DNA of 64,000 nucleotides, from the NCBI GenBank assembly GCA_964023205.1, contig OZ026835.1, positions 35,633,380 through 35,697,379 on the forward strand, read 5' to 3'. The notes beneath the pieces are model-generated. The model did no database searches. It had not been told where the DNA came from and worked only from the letters and a program-made list of their open reading frames with translations. This DNA is from Lutraria lutraria. Lineage: Eukaryota > Mollusca > Bivalvia > Venerida > Mactridae. Of this stretch, positions 1 to 15,100 are shown one piece after another. Both the position numbers and the translations under genes were made by a program. Position 1 is the stretch's first letter; the number at the start of each line of letters is the position of its first letter.

Positions 1-121
1 AGTCTGATCCATGAACCAATCAGAAGAACCGTTACATTTATATGTTTAACCTGTGTATTTTTTGGCCCTAAGGGCATCCTCCCTTGAAAGGACCCTGTAC
101 CCTAGAATAAAAATGGCTAAC

Positions 122-3100
122 CTGTTTAACGAACTTTGGAAATCTTGGAATGCAGACTGAATCATGTGATCAGCTATGTGTAAAGCACCACAAATCACCC
201 CCAGCATCATGTCAGGCTTCTCAGCTTGAACTTTCTCAGCAATCAGTTTATCTAACCAACTTGTAGTTATCTTGTTAGACTGGAATTCTTCAGTCTCTAA
301 AAGCTTGGTCAAGTATTCTACAGTGGTACGGAAATCACCACGAATAGACAACTCCTTCAATGCAATCACCATATTTCTGAAATAAATGATGCATCTTTAA
401 GTCTACATTCATACATAGATGAAATGCCTATTCACTAATATCAATCATGCCCGAATACAAAAGACTTTGAATCTGGAATATCCTATGCATGTAAATTAAT
501 GATATAATATGTACATTCAGATGAAAAATATATCTAGGAATGTGATTGGTGCTGAAGCTGAAGAGATGAAGGGATGAAATATAAATAGCAAGGGATTTTG
601 GGGGTCATCTTGTAGTTGAATTTCTTGTTGTTCTAGATGGAAGACACCTTTACGGCATGCCTGGATGTAATGACGCCATTCCAATTATAAGGAAACATGC
701 ATGCCCCGGGGTTATAGAACTTAAGATTGGTCTCCTAGCTCAAATCTCATTATTTGCGATTTAGAATTTCTAAGTTAATTATCATCAGACAATAATGATA
801 TCATTGATACATAAGTCTGTCAGCATAACTGATCTGAATATGTATTTAAACATTAATCAGCTTTATCTTTTCAACCATAATACTTTGAGAATGGAATTGA
901 GATTTAAGCTTGGAGACTGTTCTCAAGTTTTATTACCTAGGAGCCCTGGAAACATCTAATACAGTATGTTATCAGACCCCACATCTACATGAAACAAACA
1001 TGGCTTACTCTCTGGCATCCTCTCTATCTTCTCCCCAAGAGAAACAATGTCCGAACTGGGAGTCAGCAAACTCGTGCAATCCTCCGCTGGCCGTCACACT
1101 GAAATATCCCCATACGTTCTTACTGCTACGGAAATTTAATTCCTGCACTGTTCCAGAACTTGGCTTGAATCCCTGTGGTAGTCAAGAAAATAGAAAATCA
1201 GTATAGTCACTGCCTGGCAATAAATATTTGCACTCATTCACACCAGTCTGTGAGGAAATACTAGTGGAGTTAAAGGTTTAGTACAGAGAATCATCCTACC
1301 TTGGACCTATAAGTGCAAGCAATGTTTCAGTGCCAATTTTTAACGATCTTTCACTTATATACGATGGCCAGTTCACAATCTAGCTTTCCTGGACGGTGGA
1401 CTGTATTCGAACCAGTACTAATTTATTCTTCCACAGGGACCTGGTAACTTCTGCACACAAGAAGAAAAATCGACATTGTGGTCAAAAGGGTATGTCCTGC
1501 AGACCTGAGATTCGAACCCAGATTGCCCAGTTACAAGACCAGTGCACTAACCATTGGACCATGGCCACGGCTCAATGATTTAATAACCTTTGATATTAAA
1601 AATTTTGACAACATAGTGGTTTACTGTACAACTTTGTATCTTATTTGAAAAATCTTCTTCTCCGAAACCACAAGACCTAGAGCTAAGATATTTTGTGTGT
1701 AGCATTGTCTAGGGTCAAAATTGGCCCCGCCCCGGGGGTCACTTGATTTCTATAGGCTTACATGTACATTGAGAAAATCTTTTAGGCTTCATGTACTTTT
1801 TGCGGTCATCACAACTATACTACATGTATATAACTAACTCACCTCATCAGGGTTTTCGCTGGTAATTCTTGCTGCTATCACATGACCTTTAGGGCGTGGT
1901 CTGATTGTTGGATTACGGAAGTCTATAGTCGATCTACCACAAGGTTCCTCACAGTACAGACAACGTATATCCTTCATATTATACAGTGGTAAACCCATGG
2001 CAATCTGAAATAAATGTATAATATAAAATGGACAGTCAAACCTGTCAACAAAGGTCACCCTTGGGAAAGACATAGTGTGGCCTTTATTGAAGAGTGGCCT
2101 TTATTTGGAGGTTACACTGAGTCTCAATTCAACCCCTCCCCTCCCACAAATTCATACATAGACAAAACAATGATATAGACATACCTGTAACTGTAAAGCA
2201 GGTAGATTAATGTCAGCCACCATCTCTGTACATGGATGTTCTACTTGTAACCTTGGATTTAATTCCAGGAAATAAAATGTTTCATCGTCAGCATTATACA
2301 GGTATTCCACGGTACCAGCACTAACATACCCCACCATCATCGCTAGTTTAACAGCAGCCTGTGTATAAACATAAATAACAGATTTTAAAAGTGAACAAAA
2401 CCAAGGATTAACATCACATCAACAACCAGGGTACAAATAATGTTGCAACATTGAAGCTTTAAAGGTGGACAAAAACACTTAGTTTACCCCTTCAAAAGGA
2501 ATTCATAAAAACATGTATCTGTCATGAACTATTCCTGCATACTTTATGAATATTTCATAAAGTAACTATCATTAAGTAATTATATGACAGTGTTAGGCAC
2601 ATAAGTGAGTAAATTCATCTACCTTCTATAAGCTAACTGGACAGCTTCACTATATAATATGCTACACTAATTTAATATTCTGGCAAAGAAACATTTCACT
2701 TAGTCATTTATAGCTAAAATTATGCATTACCAAGGTGTATAATTGTCTTTAATTTCATCTTAAGATTCAAGATTTTATCCACTGTCAAACTCGTCCGTAA
2801 TGACCACAATCAGGAAGGTGAAAGTCGCTTCCATGGAAGTACACCTTGTTCAGAGATTAACATATACCGCAAACATTGGAAACAAACTACTGGTCTGTAT
2901 AAGCAAGTGATCCTTATCAACAGTTAGTCTTAGGCACAGGTTAGACGGTATACTGTATTTTCATTTATTTTCGTTGGGCTTAATTTTTGTGGTTTTTACT
3001 AAATTGGCTATTTCGTGGGGACATAAATTCGTGGATTCTGATTTTTAAATAAAATGCCTTACCTCTGCACTTAAATTCATGGGGATTTGATTTCGTGGAT

Positions 3101-6100
3101 GAGCCGACCCACGAAATCCACGAAATTAAATCCCCAACGAAAATTAATGATTCCACAGTATCGAATGAAAACATACCTCCTCCATCTGTCTGAATATAAC
3201 ACTCGAAGCTATGGTAGTTGGGGCTTCTTCTATAATCTTTTGATGTCTACGCTGAATAGAACAATCACGCCCAAATAAGGAGATAGCGTTGCCATAGTTA
3301 TCGGCCAGTAACTGAACCTCTAAATGGCGAGCTGCCTGTGCCATCTTCATAACAAAGACAGGTGACCCGGGAACCTCTGTCTGAACCTACAGGAATATAA
3401 AACAAACAAATCTATCAATAGGACTACTATAACAAAACTATCTTTAATGCTATTCAATGGACCCTAGGCGTACATCTGGGTAAATCAATTAACCTTCTAT
3501 GAGCTAACTGGACAGATTCCTCACATGTAAAATTTTGCCCAATGTCACTCAGTGACCGTCTAGTTCTTACGGTGGATGAATAACCCAGAACTGCGCCTAG
3601 GCACAGGTAACTGTATCATGAATAGACAATAAAAATTAAAAAAAAATAAATAAAAATAAAAAATATTTATTAATATATTAATAAATATTTTTTTTTTTTT
3701 TTAATTTTTATTATCTATTCATGATACAGTTACCTGTGCGCCTAGGTAGAACCAATAGCTTTCCATAAACTAGCTGGACAGCTCCTTGTGAAAATTTTGT
3801 CTCCGGAAGGTCTTGAACTCATAGCAGTGAAAGGATAGTGATTTCTAATCAGGAACCATAACGACACGACCAAGGACGCCCCTTACCTATATTCACAGCT
3901 GTGAGTTATTACCATACACAAGATAATGATAACTAGGTCTTGCTTTATCTGTTTTTGAATACAACAAAATCAAATTCTAAAATGTATAAGTTTCTGAATA
4001 AAATAATTAAAATTAAACCTACACAAACTTGCTCAAACCTTTGAGATTAACCTGCATTAACCTACCTGTCTAAACAGATTGGGGAAGTCTGTAGCATTCT
4101 CTGCCTTCCTGATACCTTTACCACCTCCACCTTCTGATGCTTTTATCATCACAGGATAACCAATCTCATTAGCTATCTTCACACCAGCGTTTACATCCAT
4201 AACACAACCTGAAAAATATTCACTTTCGTCAGTAACAACATCATTGACATCAAAAACACTAAGAAACTCATTTTGGGAAACTTATTTAAATACAGTTAAA
4301 CACAGTTATCGTGAACTTGGATATTGTCAAGAATTGAGATACAGTGAAACAATAAATATTCATATCACCTGAAAAGGCCCTTTCAAATTTGGTTTTTATT
4401 GATATTGTGAAATATAGATGTAATGAAGTATAGTTAATTAAACCTGTGAACAAAGGCCACCTTTGGAAAAGACATAATATGGCCTATATTTGGAGGTCAT
4501 TTTGTTTTAAGTTTTAAAAGAATGGCCTTTATTCAAAGGGTGGCCTTTCTTCGGAGGTGGCTACTAACATAGGTTTGACTGTCATTATTTGGGTCCCAGG
4601 TATTGATTGGTATCTATTCTACTGTAACCAAATTTCAATTTGTCAAGAATACAACTAAAACGTACATCATAAGTGTTTTTTTTCTTCATTTTTTAAGACT
4701 AGGAATTATTTTCTAATGCAATATTCTGTTAGATGAACTAAGTTTGGAGTTGAAAATTTCCTATCTGTAGTTATTGATTACATATGATGTTTAATGGTAG
4801 CATTTTACCTTTTTTATAAATATCCTGAGCAACTGTGGCTGGTTTCCCATTGTCCGTCCAAGGTATCTTGAGCCCGGAACCACTCCATGGTAACGTGGGT
4901 ACACCTGCTGTCTGGGCCAGTATAGATGACGCTATCTTGTCACCAAGGGCCCACATAGCTCCCTCTGGAGGACCTTTAACACAAAAAGGGACATGATACA
5001 AAATTTCACATCTTCATAAAACATACATCAAGCAGACTAAAATCATCATATAGTGCGATTTTATTAAACTGTCAAAGCTGCATAATTATACGGTCAATGA
5101 TTGCATTTCTGTTTAGCTTCGATTGCTTTCGTAATTTATATGATAATTTTCGTTTTACCGTTATATAAACACGTTGATTGGAACATTCCATAATGGTAAA
5201 ATAAACGAAAACTAACAATTGTGGTACGAAGCTAAAAATAATCGCATCCAGCAACCGTGTAATTATTCAGCTTTGACAGGTTAATAAAATCGCACTATAC
5301 TTAGGTCTAAAAAAGAATTGTTTATATCTGGTTACATGCTGATTAACAACAGGGTAGATAGTTAGGAACTTCTTAAATAGTTTTTATTGATGTTGGCTCT
5401 TAAATGCATGTGGTAAGGTAAAAGAAAGTGAGAAAGTTAATGAAAAATTATGTTAGATCGGGTAACAAGAAAATTCTTTTTTAAGCCATACAAATGATGA
5501 TACAAAATAAATTGAAGACACAAAAAATATTATCATTTAGAAAAACCTCAATGGGTTATTGTATTATTGAGATGGTCACTAGGTGAGGTTTTACACCATA
5601 ATTACAATTATCTTAGATATCGATCAAGTTAAAAAATAAGTCCCAATTATATTATACATTATAATTAACATAAGGTATTGATTAAAGTAAAAAAATACCA
5701 AATTAGAATATAACTAGAACTATCACTAAAGGTGATGAATACCCCCAGATGCGGCCTTGACACAGTTATTGTTACATTTTACATAGGGAAATATAATGCA
5801 TTTTCATTTTTTTAATACCAGCAAATTGTTGCTTAGATATATCCTGACCAGTTTCTAAATATACATTATATAAAAAATAACAAAGGGCCATAACTCATTA
5901 AAATTTACTTGGACAAAACCTATTGTGGACATGCACAACTTGGCAAACTACTTATCACTTCTAAGAAGTTTCACTGAATTCCTGCATGTAGTTGCTGAGA
6001 AATAGTAAGGACAAAATTTACCTAATTGTATAAAACAAAGGGCCATAACTCAGTGAAAATTAATCCAAACAAAACCTGGTTATTGCATGCACAACTTGGC

Positions 6101-9100
6101 TTGCTTTTTATAACTTCTGTGAAGTTTCAATGAATTCCTATGAGTAGTTACTGAGATATTGTATATACACTGTATAAAAACAACAAAGGGCCATAACTCA
6201 GTGAAAAAATTCAACCAACCAAGACAAGCTTAATGCATGCACAACTAAGCTAACTACTCATCACTTCTGAGAAGTTTTATTGAATTCCTGGCAGTAGTCA
6301 ATGAGAAATAGTCAGGACAAAATTTGCCTATTGTATATACTGTAGAAAAAAACAAAGGGCTATAACTCAGTGAAAATCAATCCAAATGAAAAATGATTTA
6401 AGCATGCACAACTAGGCTAACTACTTATTACTTCTGTGAAGTTTCGTTGAAATCCTGTGAATAGTTGCTGAGAAATTGTTCGGACAAAATCTGCTTAATG
6501 TATATACTGTATAAAAACAACAAAGGGCTATAACTCAGTGAAAATTAATCCGATCGAAAATTGCTTTAAGCTAGCACAACTAGGCTTACTACTGATCACT
6601 TCTGTGAAGTTTCATTGAGATCCTGTGAGTAGTTGCTGAGAAATTGTCCGGACAATATTTGCCTATTGTATATACTGTATAAAATCAACAAAGGGGTATA
6701 ACTCAGTGATAATTAATCCGAACGAAAATTGCTTTAAGCATGCACAACTAGGCTTACTACTGATCACTTCTGTGAAGTTTCATTGAGATCCTGTGAGTAA
6801 TTGCTGAGAAATTGTCCGGACAAAATTTGCCTATTGTATATACTGTATAAAAACAACAAAGGGGTATAACTCAGTGAAAATTAATCCCAACGAAAAATGC
6901 TTTAAGCTAGCACAACTAGGCTTACTACTGATCACATCTGTGAAGTTTTATTAAAATCCTGTAAGTAGTTGCTGAGAAATTCTCCGGACAAATTGTGTCT
7001 ACAGACGCACGGACCGACCGACCGACCGACCGGCCGACCGACCGACCGACCGTCAAGCGTGAATCCAATATAGCCCCCATATATTTCATATCTGGGGGTA
7101 TAATAATGATATAAGGGCAACTCAGTGCTAAATTATTTCAACACTGGATAACAATTAACAAATCATTGTGAATGATAAAAAGCGAAATGAGTACTTACCT
7201 ATGAACACAATATTATTTTTGTGTAACAACTCAGGTAGTTTTGGATTTTCTGATGCATGCCCCCATCCTGCCCACACAGCCTGTAACAAGGAATTCTTAC
7301 ATTAAATGGTCAGGAAAATAAATAGAAATCTCTATATAAACAGATCTAGGACCCTTTCACAGGGTTTACCTACCAAAAGTTTTGTTTGCATAACCACACA
7401 CCAACATTTTTTACGGATGGCTTAAAAGACCCTTATTCCAGAACCTTTAGATTTACTAAACAATGACTAATATTACCACAGTACCTAGGAATGCTGGGTG
7501 GTCTAGTGGTGACGCTCTGGACAACTGAACAAAAGGTTATTGGTTCGAATTTCGACTCCGTCTTTCGAATTTCTCAGAGACGCTTTTTCAGTGTCCCCAT
7601 CCCAACTACCAGGCCAGGCCAAGTACTGTGTCTATAAAATCACTGGAAAAAGGGGCATGGTGCATATTGGCGCATTACACTAGATATAATAATGAACCAT
7701 GAAAAACTATTCGAAAACTGTAGAGAAATAAATGCCTGGTTCATCTGTATCTCCACTCCCCACTCTCTGGGGCAGCTCTGAAATGACCATATCTCTTAAA
7801 TGGGCTGATAAATAAAATAAATATTACCTGTACTTGAGTTCTTTTAGCAATATCTAGGATAAGTTCTACATTAGCATAGTTGTTGTTGTTGGTTCCACCT
7901 GGTACTGGAACATACTGGTCAGCCATTCTAATGTACTCTGAAAAATATAAATAATGAATTAACAAAATAATGACATTAAAGGGAGGTAAGCAATGAAGGC
8001 AAACAGAGCTTTCTGACTGACTTGTCTGTTATAATTATATAATTACTTAGTACTACACCTACAAAGATAAAAAAATTATAGTGGTGCATTGTTCATGGTC
8101 TATAATTTGTAAGGTTACACACACACAAAACAGCTACCTAATACAGTTCCATGGTGTAGAACTGATCTTGTTTGTTTCAGTGGGTTATATTTCAGTTATA
8201 TACTGTGGCTTCATTACTTTACCCGATTTCCTGGACTGTATAGTAACCTGTACACACTTACCCTTCCACTGTATAGTAACCTGTACTGACTTACCCTTCC
8301 ACTGTATAGTAACCTGTACACACTTACCCTTCACTGTATTGTAACCTGTACACACTTAACCTTCCACTGTATAATAACCTGTACTGACTTACCCTTCCAC
8401 TGTATTGTAGCCTGTACACACTTACCCTTCCACTGTATTGTAACATGTACACACTTACCCTTCCACTGTATTGTAGCCTGTACACACTTACCCTTCCACT
8501 GTATTGTAACCTGTACACACTTACCCTTCCACTGTATTGTAACCTGTACACACTTACCCTTCCACTGTATTGTAACCTGTACACACTTACCCTTCCATAG
8601 TGAGTCGGCCACTTCTCCACAAATGGAGGAAAATCAACATTTTTTTTTTTTAATTTTCATAGACTGGTATGACTGAAGTTTGAACCTGGTTTGCCTGGTT
8701 AAAAAGCCCAGCACACTGAACAATGAACTACTGCAGTCATTGAAATTAAAACGCAAGATTTCAATCTAATGTTTGTGTATTTATTATTTATGCATGCTTC
8801 TCTGTTTACATGTGGTTATACAGTCTGCATATTTAGATTAAATCTGTTTTTACTTTCTGAATAATTAGATTAGCAATATTAAACAACACGTCTTGAATAA
8901 TTATATAAAAACTTGACAGCATGGTGAAAATCAATGAATACAGTATGAACAGAATATTAAATTGACCAGTAGGGAGGACATGTTTTCCTTAATCTCATTT
9001 ATACAAAAAAATTCCCTGGCATTCGTAAGACTTCTGATTTGTATAATCAACGTTTTCATGTAGAATTCTGCTCAAATATTGTCTGCCGAGAAAACTTCCT

Positions 9101-12100
9101 TTTTGTCATTAATTAAATATTTTTCAATGTAAGAATAAATGGAACTTGTTCAGACATTTCAGAGTGTCACAGAATCATAATAAAAGAGCAAGATAGTCTG
9201 GAATGAGATACTCATGGTAGAGTAACAGAGAAAATCTTTAGCAAATTGTATGTTTAAAATGTTATAAAATACTTCAGGACCACAATGCCTTGAGAAATTG
9301 AATAAGTAAAATACTGAAGATAATTCAGCAAAGAGTACTGGACTTTCAAGCATGTGCAATAAACTTCTAGAACTCAACTAATGTATAGAAAATACACCGA
9401 GATTAGACCGAGTCCAGCAGTGGTAGTTTCTTCAGGGGTTTTACGTATATTACGAATATAAAAGTTTAAACTTCAAGGTAAAAAACTTTATAGGCATAAA
9501 ACCTTCCATACCTGCATTGGCTTTAAGATCTTCCGGAGTTACCATGACAACAAATCTGATCGCTCGTTCTGATCTGAACATTTCGTACGACCATCTTCGT
9601 ACCGATCGAATACATTTTACAGCCGCTATACCATTGTTAGCGATTAACACCTGTAATACAAAGCAAATTACAAATCAAAATAAGTCAGTGATATTTTTAC
9701 AATTTTCATTTCACAAACGACCAACTTGCCTATTGTACTTCTTAAAACTCCATGGTCATTTTTCCTAAACAGGACATTTAGGTATTATAATATTCATACA
9801 TATGAAGAGAAAATTTTCACAAGTCTTTATCTAACGTATTTGACTCATAATTTTGTTCTTCAAACTTATGTAAGACACAGATCAAGATAACAAATTAATG
9901 TGAAAAATCATAGGAATTAATAATAGAATGTATTTTTTATCACGTACACTACGTAAGACCATCCTTAAAAGAATGTTAGTTTGCGGTAACCCTACCCAGA
10001 CAATTTTTAGTGGGTATATACAAATATCGGTAGGTAGGAAGTATCTTTTTTACAATGTATTTTGCATACAGAACTCAAAATATATGTCAGTAAGCTATAT
10101 TTCAGTGAAAAAAATTAATTTACCAAAAAGGCCAAAAGAGTCGAGCGAGGGCTTCTATGACGAGTGGGTAGTGTTACCGCAGATATTCATTAAGGATGGC
10201 CTAGTAAGAGATGTCTCAATCAATACATTGCACTAAACAGGAAGTCCAGATATATCTTTCATGTCTAGACAAAATATTTCGAGGGCTGAGCGCAACACTG
10301 TCGTAACTTGTTCTTATTTCCATATGAGTTACAACACTGTTGCGTTGAACCCTCCATTTGTGCATGATTATTCAAATAATGAATACACTTACATCCATTA
10401 ACATTATAATGAGAAGTAGAATCTAGGAAAATGGGGTCATATTCTCGAGTGTAACACAGCTTGTTTTTTCCCTGGGGCTAAAAGCAACTCAAACAGCCAG
10501 GGTCATTTAGCGATTTTTCCAACTTTAACGTCGGAAGAAGACACTGGGCTTATACTGGGTGGAACTGCCGACATTCAGTAAGGTAGCTAGACAGCTTCTT
10601 CATATCATTACGTGATTTTTCTGGTCCCGGGTTGGATTCTTACTCATAACAATGAGGAGCTAGTGATTACTAGTCAGAGACCATTCAACCACGGAGGCTC
10701 CCATATTGTTATCAAAATACATAATGAAAATTTAATCAAGCTTTATTTTTCTTCATGAGCACAATTCATAAACAAACCCAGAATATTCTGTTTTGACAGA
10801 CAATTGATTTTGACTTAATGCAATAATTAATATGTAAAAATCTCACATTGTGAATTGATTAGTTTTCAAAATCAACAGCTAATCTAACTGAAGATCAGCA
10901 GTTATTGTTCAATCAGCTCATCATTCATATTATTTTCACTAGAAATAATATAGCATGCACAATCGTATAATGTGATTTATAAGATTCTTGATACTTGATA
11001 ACACTGTTATGTAATAATTACAGTCAAGTCTGTGAACAAATACAAAAGAGAGCAAAAATGAGGCCTTCAATGCAGATTTTCTTCAGAGCTTTTATATGTA
11101 AATTACTGTATTTTCATTTATTTTTGTTGGGCTCAATTTTCATGTTTTTTACTAAAATAGCTATTTCACGGGGACATAAATTCATGGATTTTGATTCTTT
11201 AAAAAAAAAGCCTTATCTCTGCATTTAAAATCGTGGGGATTTGATTTCGTGGATGAGCCGACCCAAGAAATCAGAAATCCCCGAAAAATTAAATCCCAAA
11301 CGAAAATGAATGATTTCACAGTATATCACTCATGAGTGCTGAGTCACCAATGTTTGACCTGATCATATGGTAACCTCTACTCACATGGTGACCTTTATTC
11401 ATATGGTGACCTTTGTTCACAAGATGACCTTTATTAATATGTTGACTTCTATTTATATGGTGACCTATTTTCATATGGTGACCTCAATACACAGGTGGCC
11501 AACAGGTAGCCATAAACTCAGGTATCACTGACCTCTCTAGACAAGTGTTTTTTGTCTGATTTATTATCACTATTAAGTGAGTTTGAGTCCCAGCTGGGCC
11601 ACAAAATTTCACTTCACTGTATGGTTGGCTTACAGAAAGTCGGTACTTCTACACTGGGTGTTTTCTTCAAATTTTAAAGCTGGATAAGTCACTAAATTAC
11701 CTTGACATTTAATGCGACGTGAAACCCCACGGAAAAAGTAACAATCACAAGATATTGTACGTAATAATTATATTGCAAATACAGAACATGATAACATATA
11801 ATCTACTGCACCTTCTTGATAACCGTCCCCTTGCTCCCGCCATATGTCTGTACCAGCTCCTCAGGGGTGGCAACGCAAAACTCTTTCGGAATAGAGGTAC
11901 GTTTACCTCGAATATCAAAACTTCCCGACATTGAATGCCTAAAACAGACACAAAATTAATTAATATAAAATCATTTAACACCTTCATATCTATTTAATAC
12001 TCAGATGAAGAGCTGCATGAATACATTTCTACTTATCTTAAAGCTTTGATACGCTAATAATCTGTCCAATCTAACCATTGAACTATGTTCATACCATGAA

Positions 12101-15100
12101 AACATGATCAAAGTATGTGTTCTAACTCATATACTGAATGACGGCTATATACTGTGAAAATACATATATACATTTATCCATATATAACATTAAACAATTA
12201 ACTATTCACAAACATGTTTAACACTAATCAACAACTGCTTGCATGCAGATATACACTTCATTACACGATTTACAAAATAAATTACCAAAAAAAACTATTG
12301 ATGATTTTGAGATGTAAATACAGTAAAACTTTGTAATAATACTAATATGCATTGATATTAATTTGTTTTATATTACTGAAAATTATTTCTTGTACATATG
12401 TCTTAGTGGTGTTATAAAATGTTCAACTGACATAATTATATTTAATTGACTTTTATTTGCATGACGCTAAAAATAGACCAGTCTATGTAATCTATAGGAA
12501 GTGACCTTCACATTAATAATACAATAAGTTTAAATGTATAATACAATATATATATAATCAGCCACTTAACAATGTAAGAATTCTGTTACTATGTATATAT
12601 AAATAATAAAAATGAACCTTGCTCAATTTAAGGATACATACTACTATATTGGTAACACGCTCCATGTATTTTAAGTTTAAAAAATCTCCATACAACACAT
12701 TATCACTATTTAGGTCATCTTTTGTCCATGATAAGTAACATAACAAGTGTCCTCGGATTACCTCCAAATGATTTTGATTACATTGTTTATATACAGTCAA
12801 ACCTGGATACAGTCAAACCTGGATACAGTCAAACCTGGATACAGTCAAACCTGGATACAGTCAAACCTGTGTTAGAAGCCATCTCAGAACATAGGCCATC
12901 ATTTAATTGAAGTTCATTCTTTTAAAAAGCATCATACAACATTTAGAACAAAATGACCCCCCGAACAATGGCCACCTGTCAATAAATGCCATACAATGTC
13001 TTACCAAAGGGTGGCCTTTGATAACCGGTTTGACTGCACATACATGTAATCATATTTAGTGATAACGTTTTGACTGCATTGTGACAAGAAGCATATAGTT
13101 CATGCATGTTTAACCACTGATATATTACATAGGCCATGGATATAATTTTACAACGTTAATTTAAAAATCTATAAGTGTAGCAGATATTTCACAATCAAAC
13201 AGCAGCAAAGAAATTTTATTATGACTTACAATTTAAGTTGAATGAATTGTTTACCAAACTTTTGTGTAGAAATTATAAATAATAAGCACTTATTTTAGGA
13301 AAATGGAACGCAATTAAAGGATTAATGTCAGAAGAAGAAATCTGAGCTAGCAATGTACATTGTACCACTGTCCCTGTTCTATTTCTTGTAAACAAGTAAA
13401 CAATCCCTCGATCCACCCAAAAAAATGACACATTTAATATAACTCAAGGTAAATCATTCATCTACAACTGTAATATTTTCTCTCTACACATCATTAACTA
13501 AACAAAATCTACTGAACTTGACTGTTGCCAATAAAAAAAATTTTTGTATCTATAAATCAACTTATATTCTAAACCCAGACATTGCAGTTGATTCCCGGGG
13601 GATATTTATCAAGTACTAGCTGTTACACCCCTTTGAATAGAATTCATGAAAACATGAATTTTTCTTAAACTATTCTTGCATACTTCATGAACAGTTCATG
13701 AAGCATGAATAACCATTTCACAGGGTAAAAATGTATCACCATCATATTTTTTTAGGATTTTGTATCATAATATTATATGACATTGCAATAAAAAATATGG
13801 TCATAAGGTGCATCATACATGTACATAGTTACATACATATATACATAATGTAATACCAAGATGGTTGTTAGGTATGGCATTAATGTATTTTACAAGATAA
13901 GATCATTCAACAACATGTATACATGACATTGTGCATTATTTTTTCTTGAGTTTTTAATAAAACAGAACTTATTGAACCTGAATGGTGTCACTACATTGTA
14001 TATCTGTGTAATTTCTCTCTTATCAACTGATCTATGTACAATATCATATTCTAAAACCTGGGATAGATTAACCCAGTATAAAACTACATCATCTTCATAA
14101 TTCTTCTAACATTTGTAAAATACATCACAACCTCAAATATGATCCTAAGGCATGCCTTCATCTCACATAAGATTAAGTTGGGTTTAGCTCAGTTTGGAAT
14201 AAATATAGATGACTTATAGAACTACATACATGTACAAAGTATGTATATCATAATAATACATATTAGGCCATTCTTTAAACTGTTGGTTTGTGGTCATGTT
14301 TACAGCCCATTCGACAGCCGTGCTCATTTCAGGGCAGCACCAGAGAGAGGGCGGCGAAGATTCAGTAGAACCGGATGAAAGGCGGAGCCGGATCGGAACC
14401 TACAACCTTTGTACAGCTGTGGTCATTTCAGCAATATAATACACAATTAATGAATATGCAAACTTGAATGAAGAAAAAAACTATCAATTAATTATTACTA
14501 ATATAGTAATGGAATATATCCAGATATACAAGTCTATGTTATATCAATCTAAGAATACACACAGTATACAAATTGGGAGTTTCAAGCATGTCAGCCAAGT
14601 ATATGTTAACTTACATGAAACTAAAAATAGAACTACCAAAATATAGTACAATCATAATACAATGTAAGCTATGAGTGTAAATAATGTTACACAATGACAC
14701 GAAAGATGCATGTCCTTAATTAACTACAAAAAAAGCCTATCATAAAACAAGTATCTTTCATTGAAGATCTACCAAGGAAATTCTTATAAAATCTACAATA
14801 TATTAACCTAGAAAATATTGCAAAATACAACAAAATTACCTCACACATGAGATCCGTAGATAAGAAAATTATCCTGTTTATGAAATAATAATCTCTTCCT
14901 TAGAGAAGTTTCTCATTGTGAAGGTATCTCATCATGTACATGTAAGCTTACTTTGCACTCGAATAAGTTCATCTCTTTCTAACTTATTGTATACTGTACA
15001 AGTTTAACTAACAACATATATTTTCATAAATATCTCTTTTAACACTGATTTAAAGGTACTTCTATGTACTGGACTGAAATCATGGTATGATCACTACGAA

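Noticed and set aside
910..1206. 98-codon plus-strand frame
   Set aside because: Antisense shadow of ACC exon 1172-1009.
8324..8620. Proteins made of repeating 11-residue units
   Set aside because: They arise from a 33-bp minisatellite inside an ACC intron, with no start context or splice support.
9928..10236. 102-codon plus-strand frame
   Set aside because: It lies wholly in a MITE whose second copy does not keep the frame.
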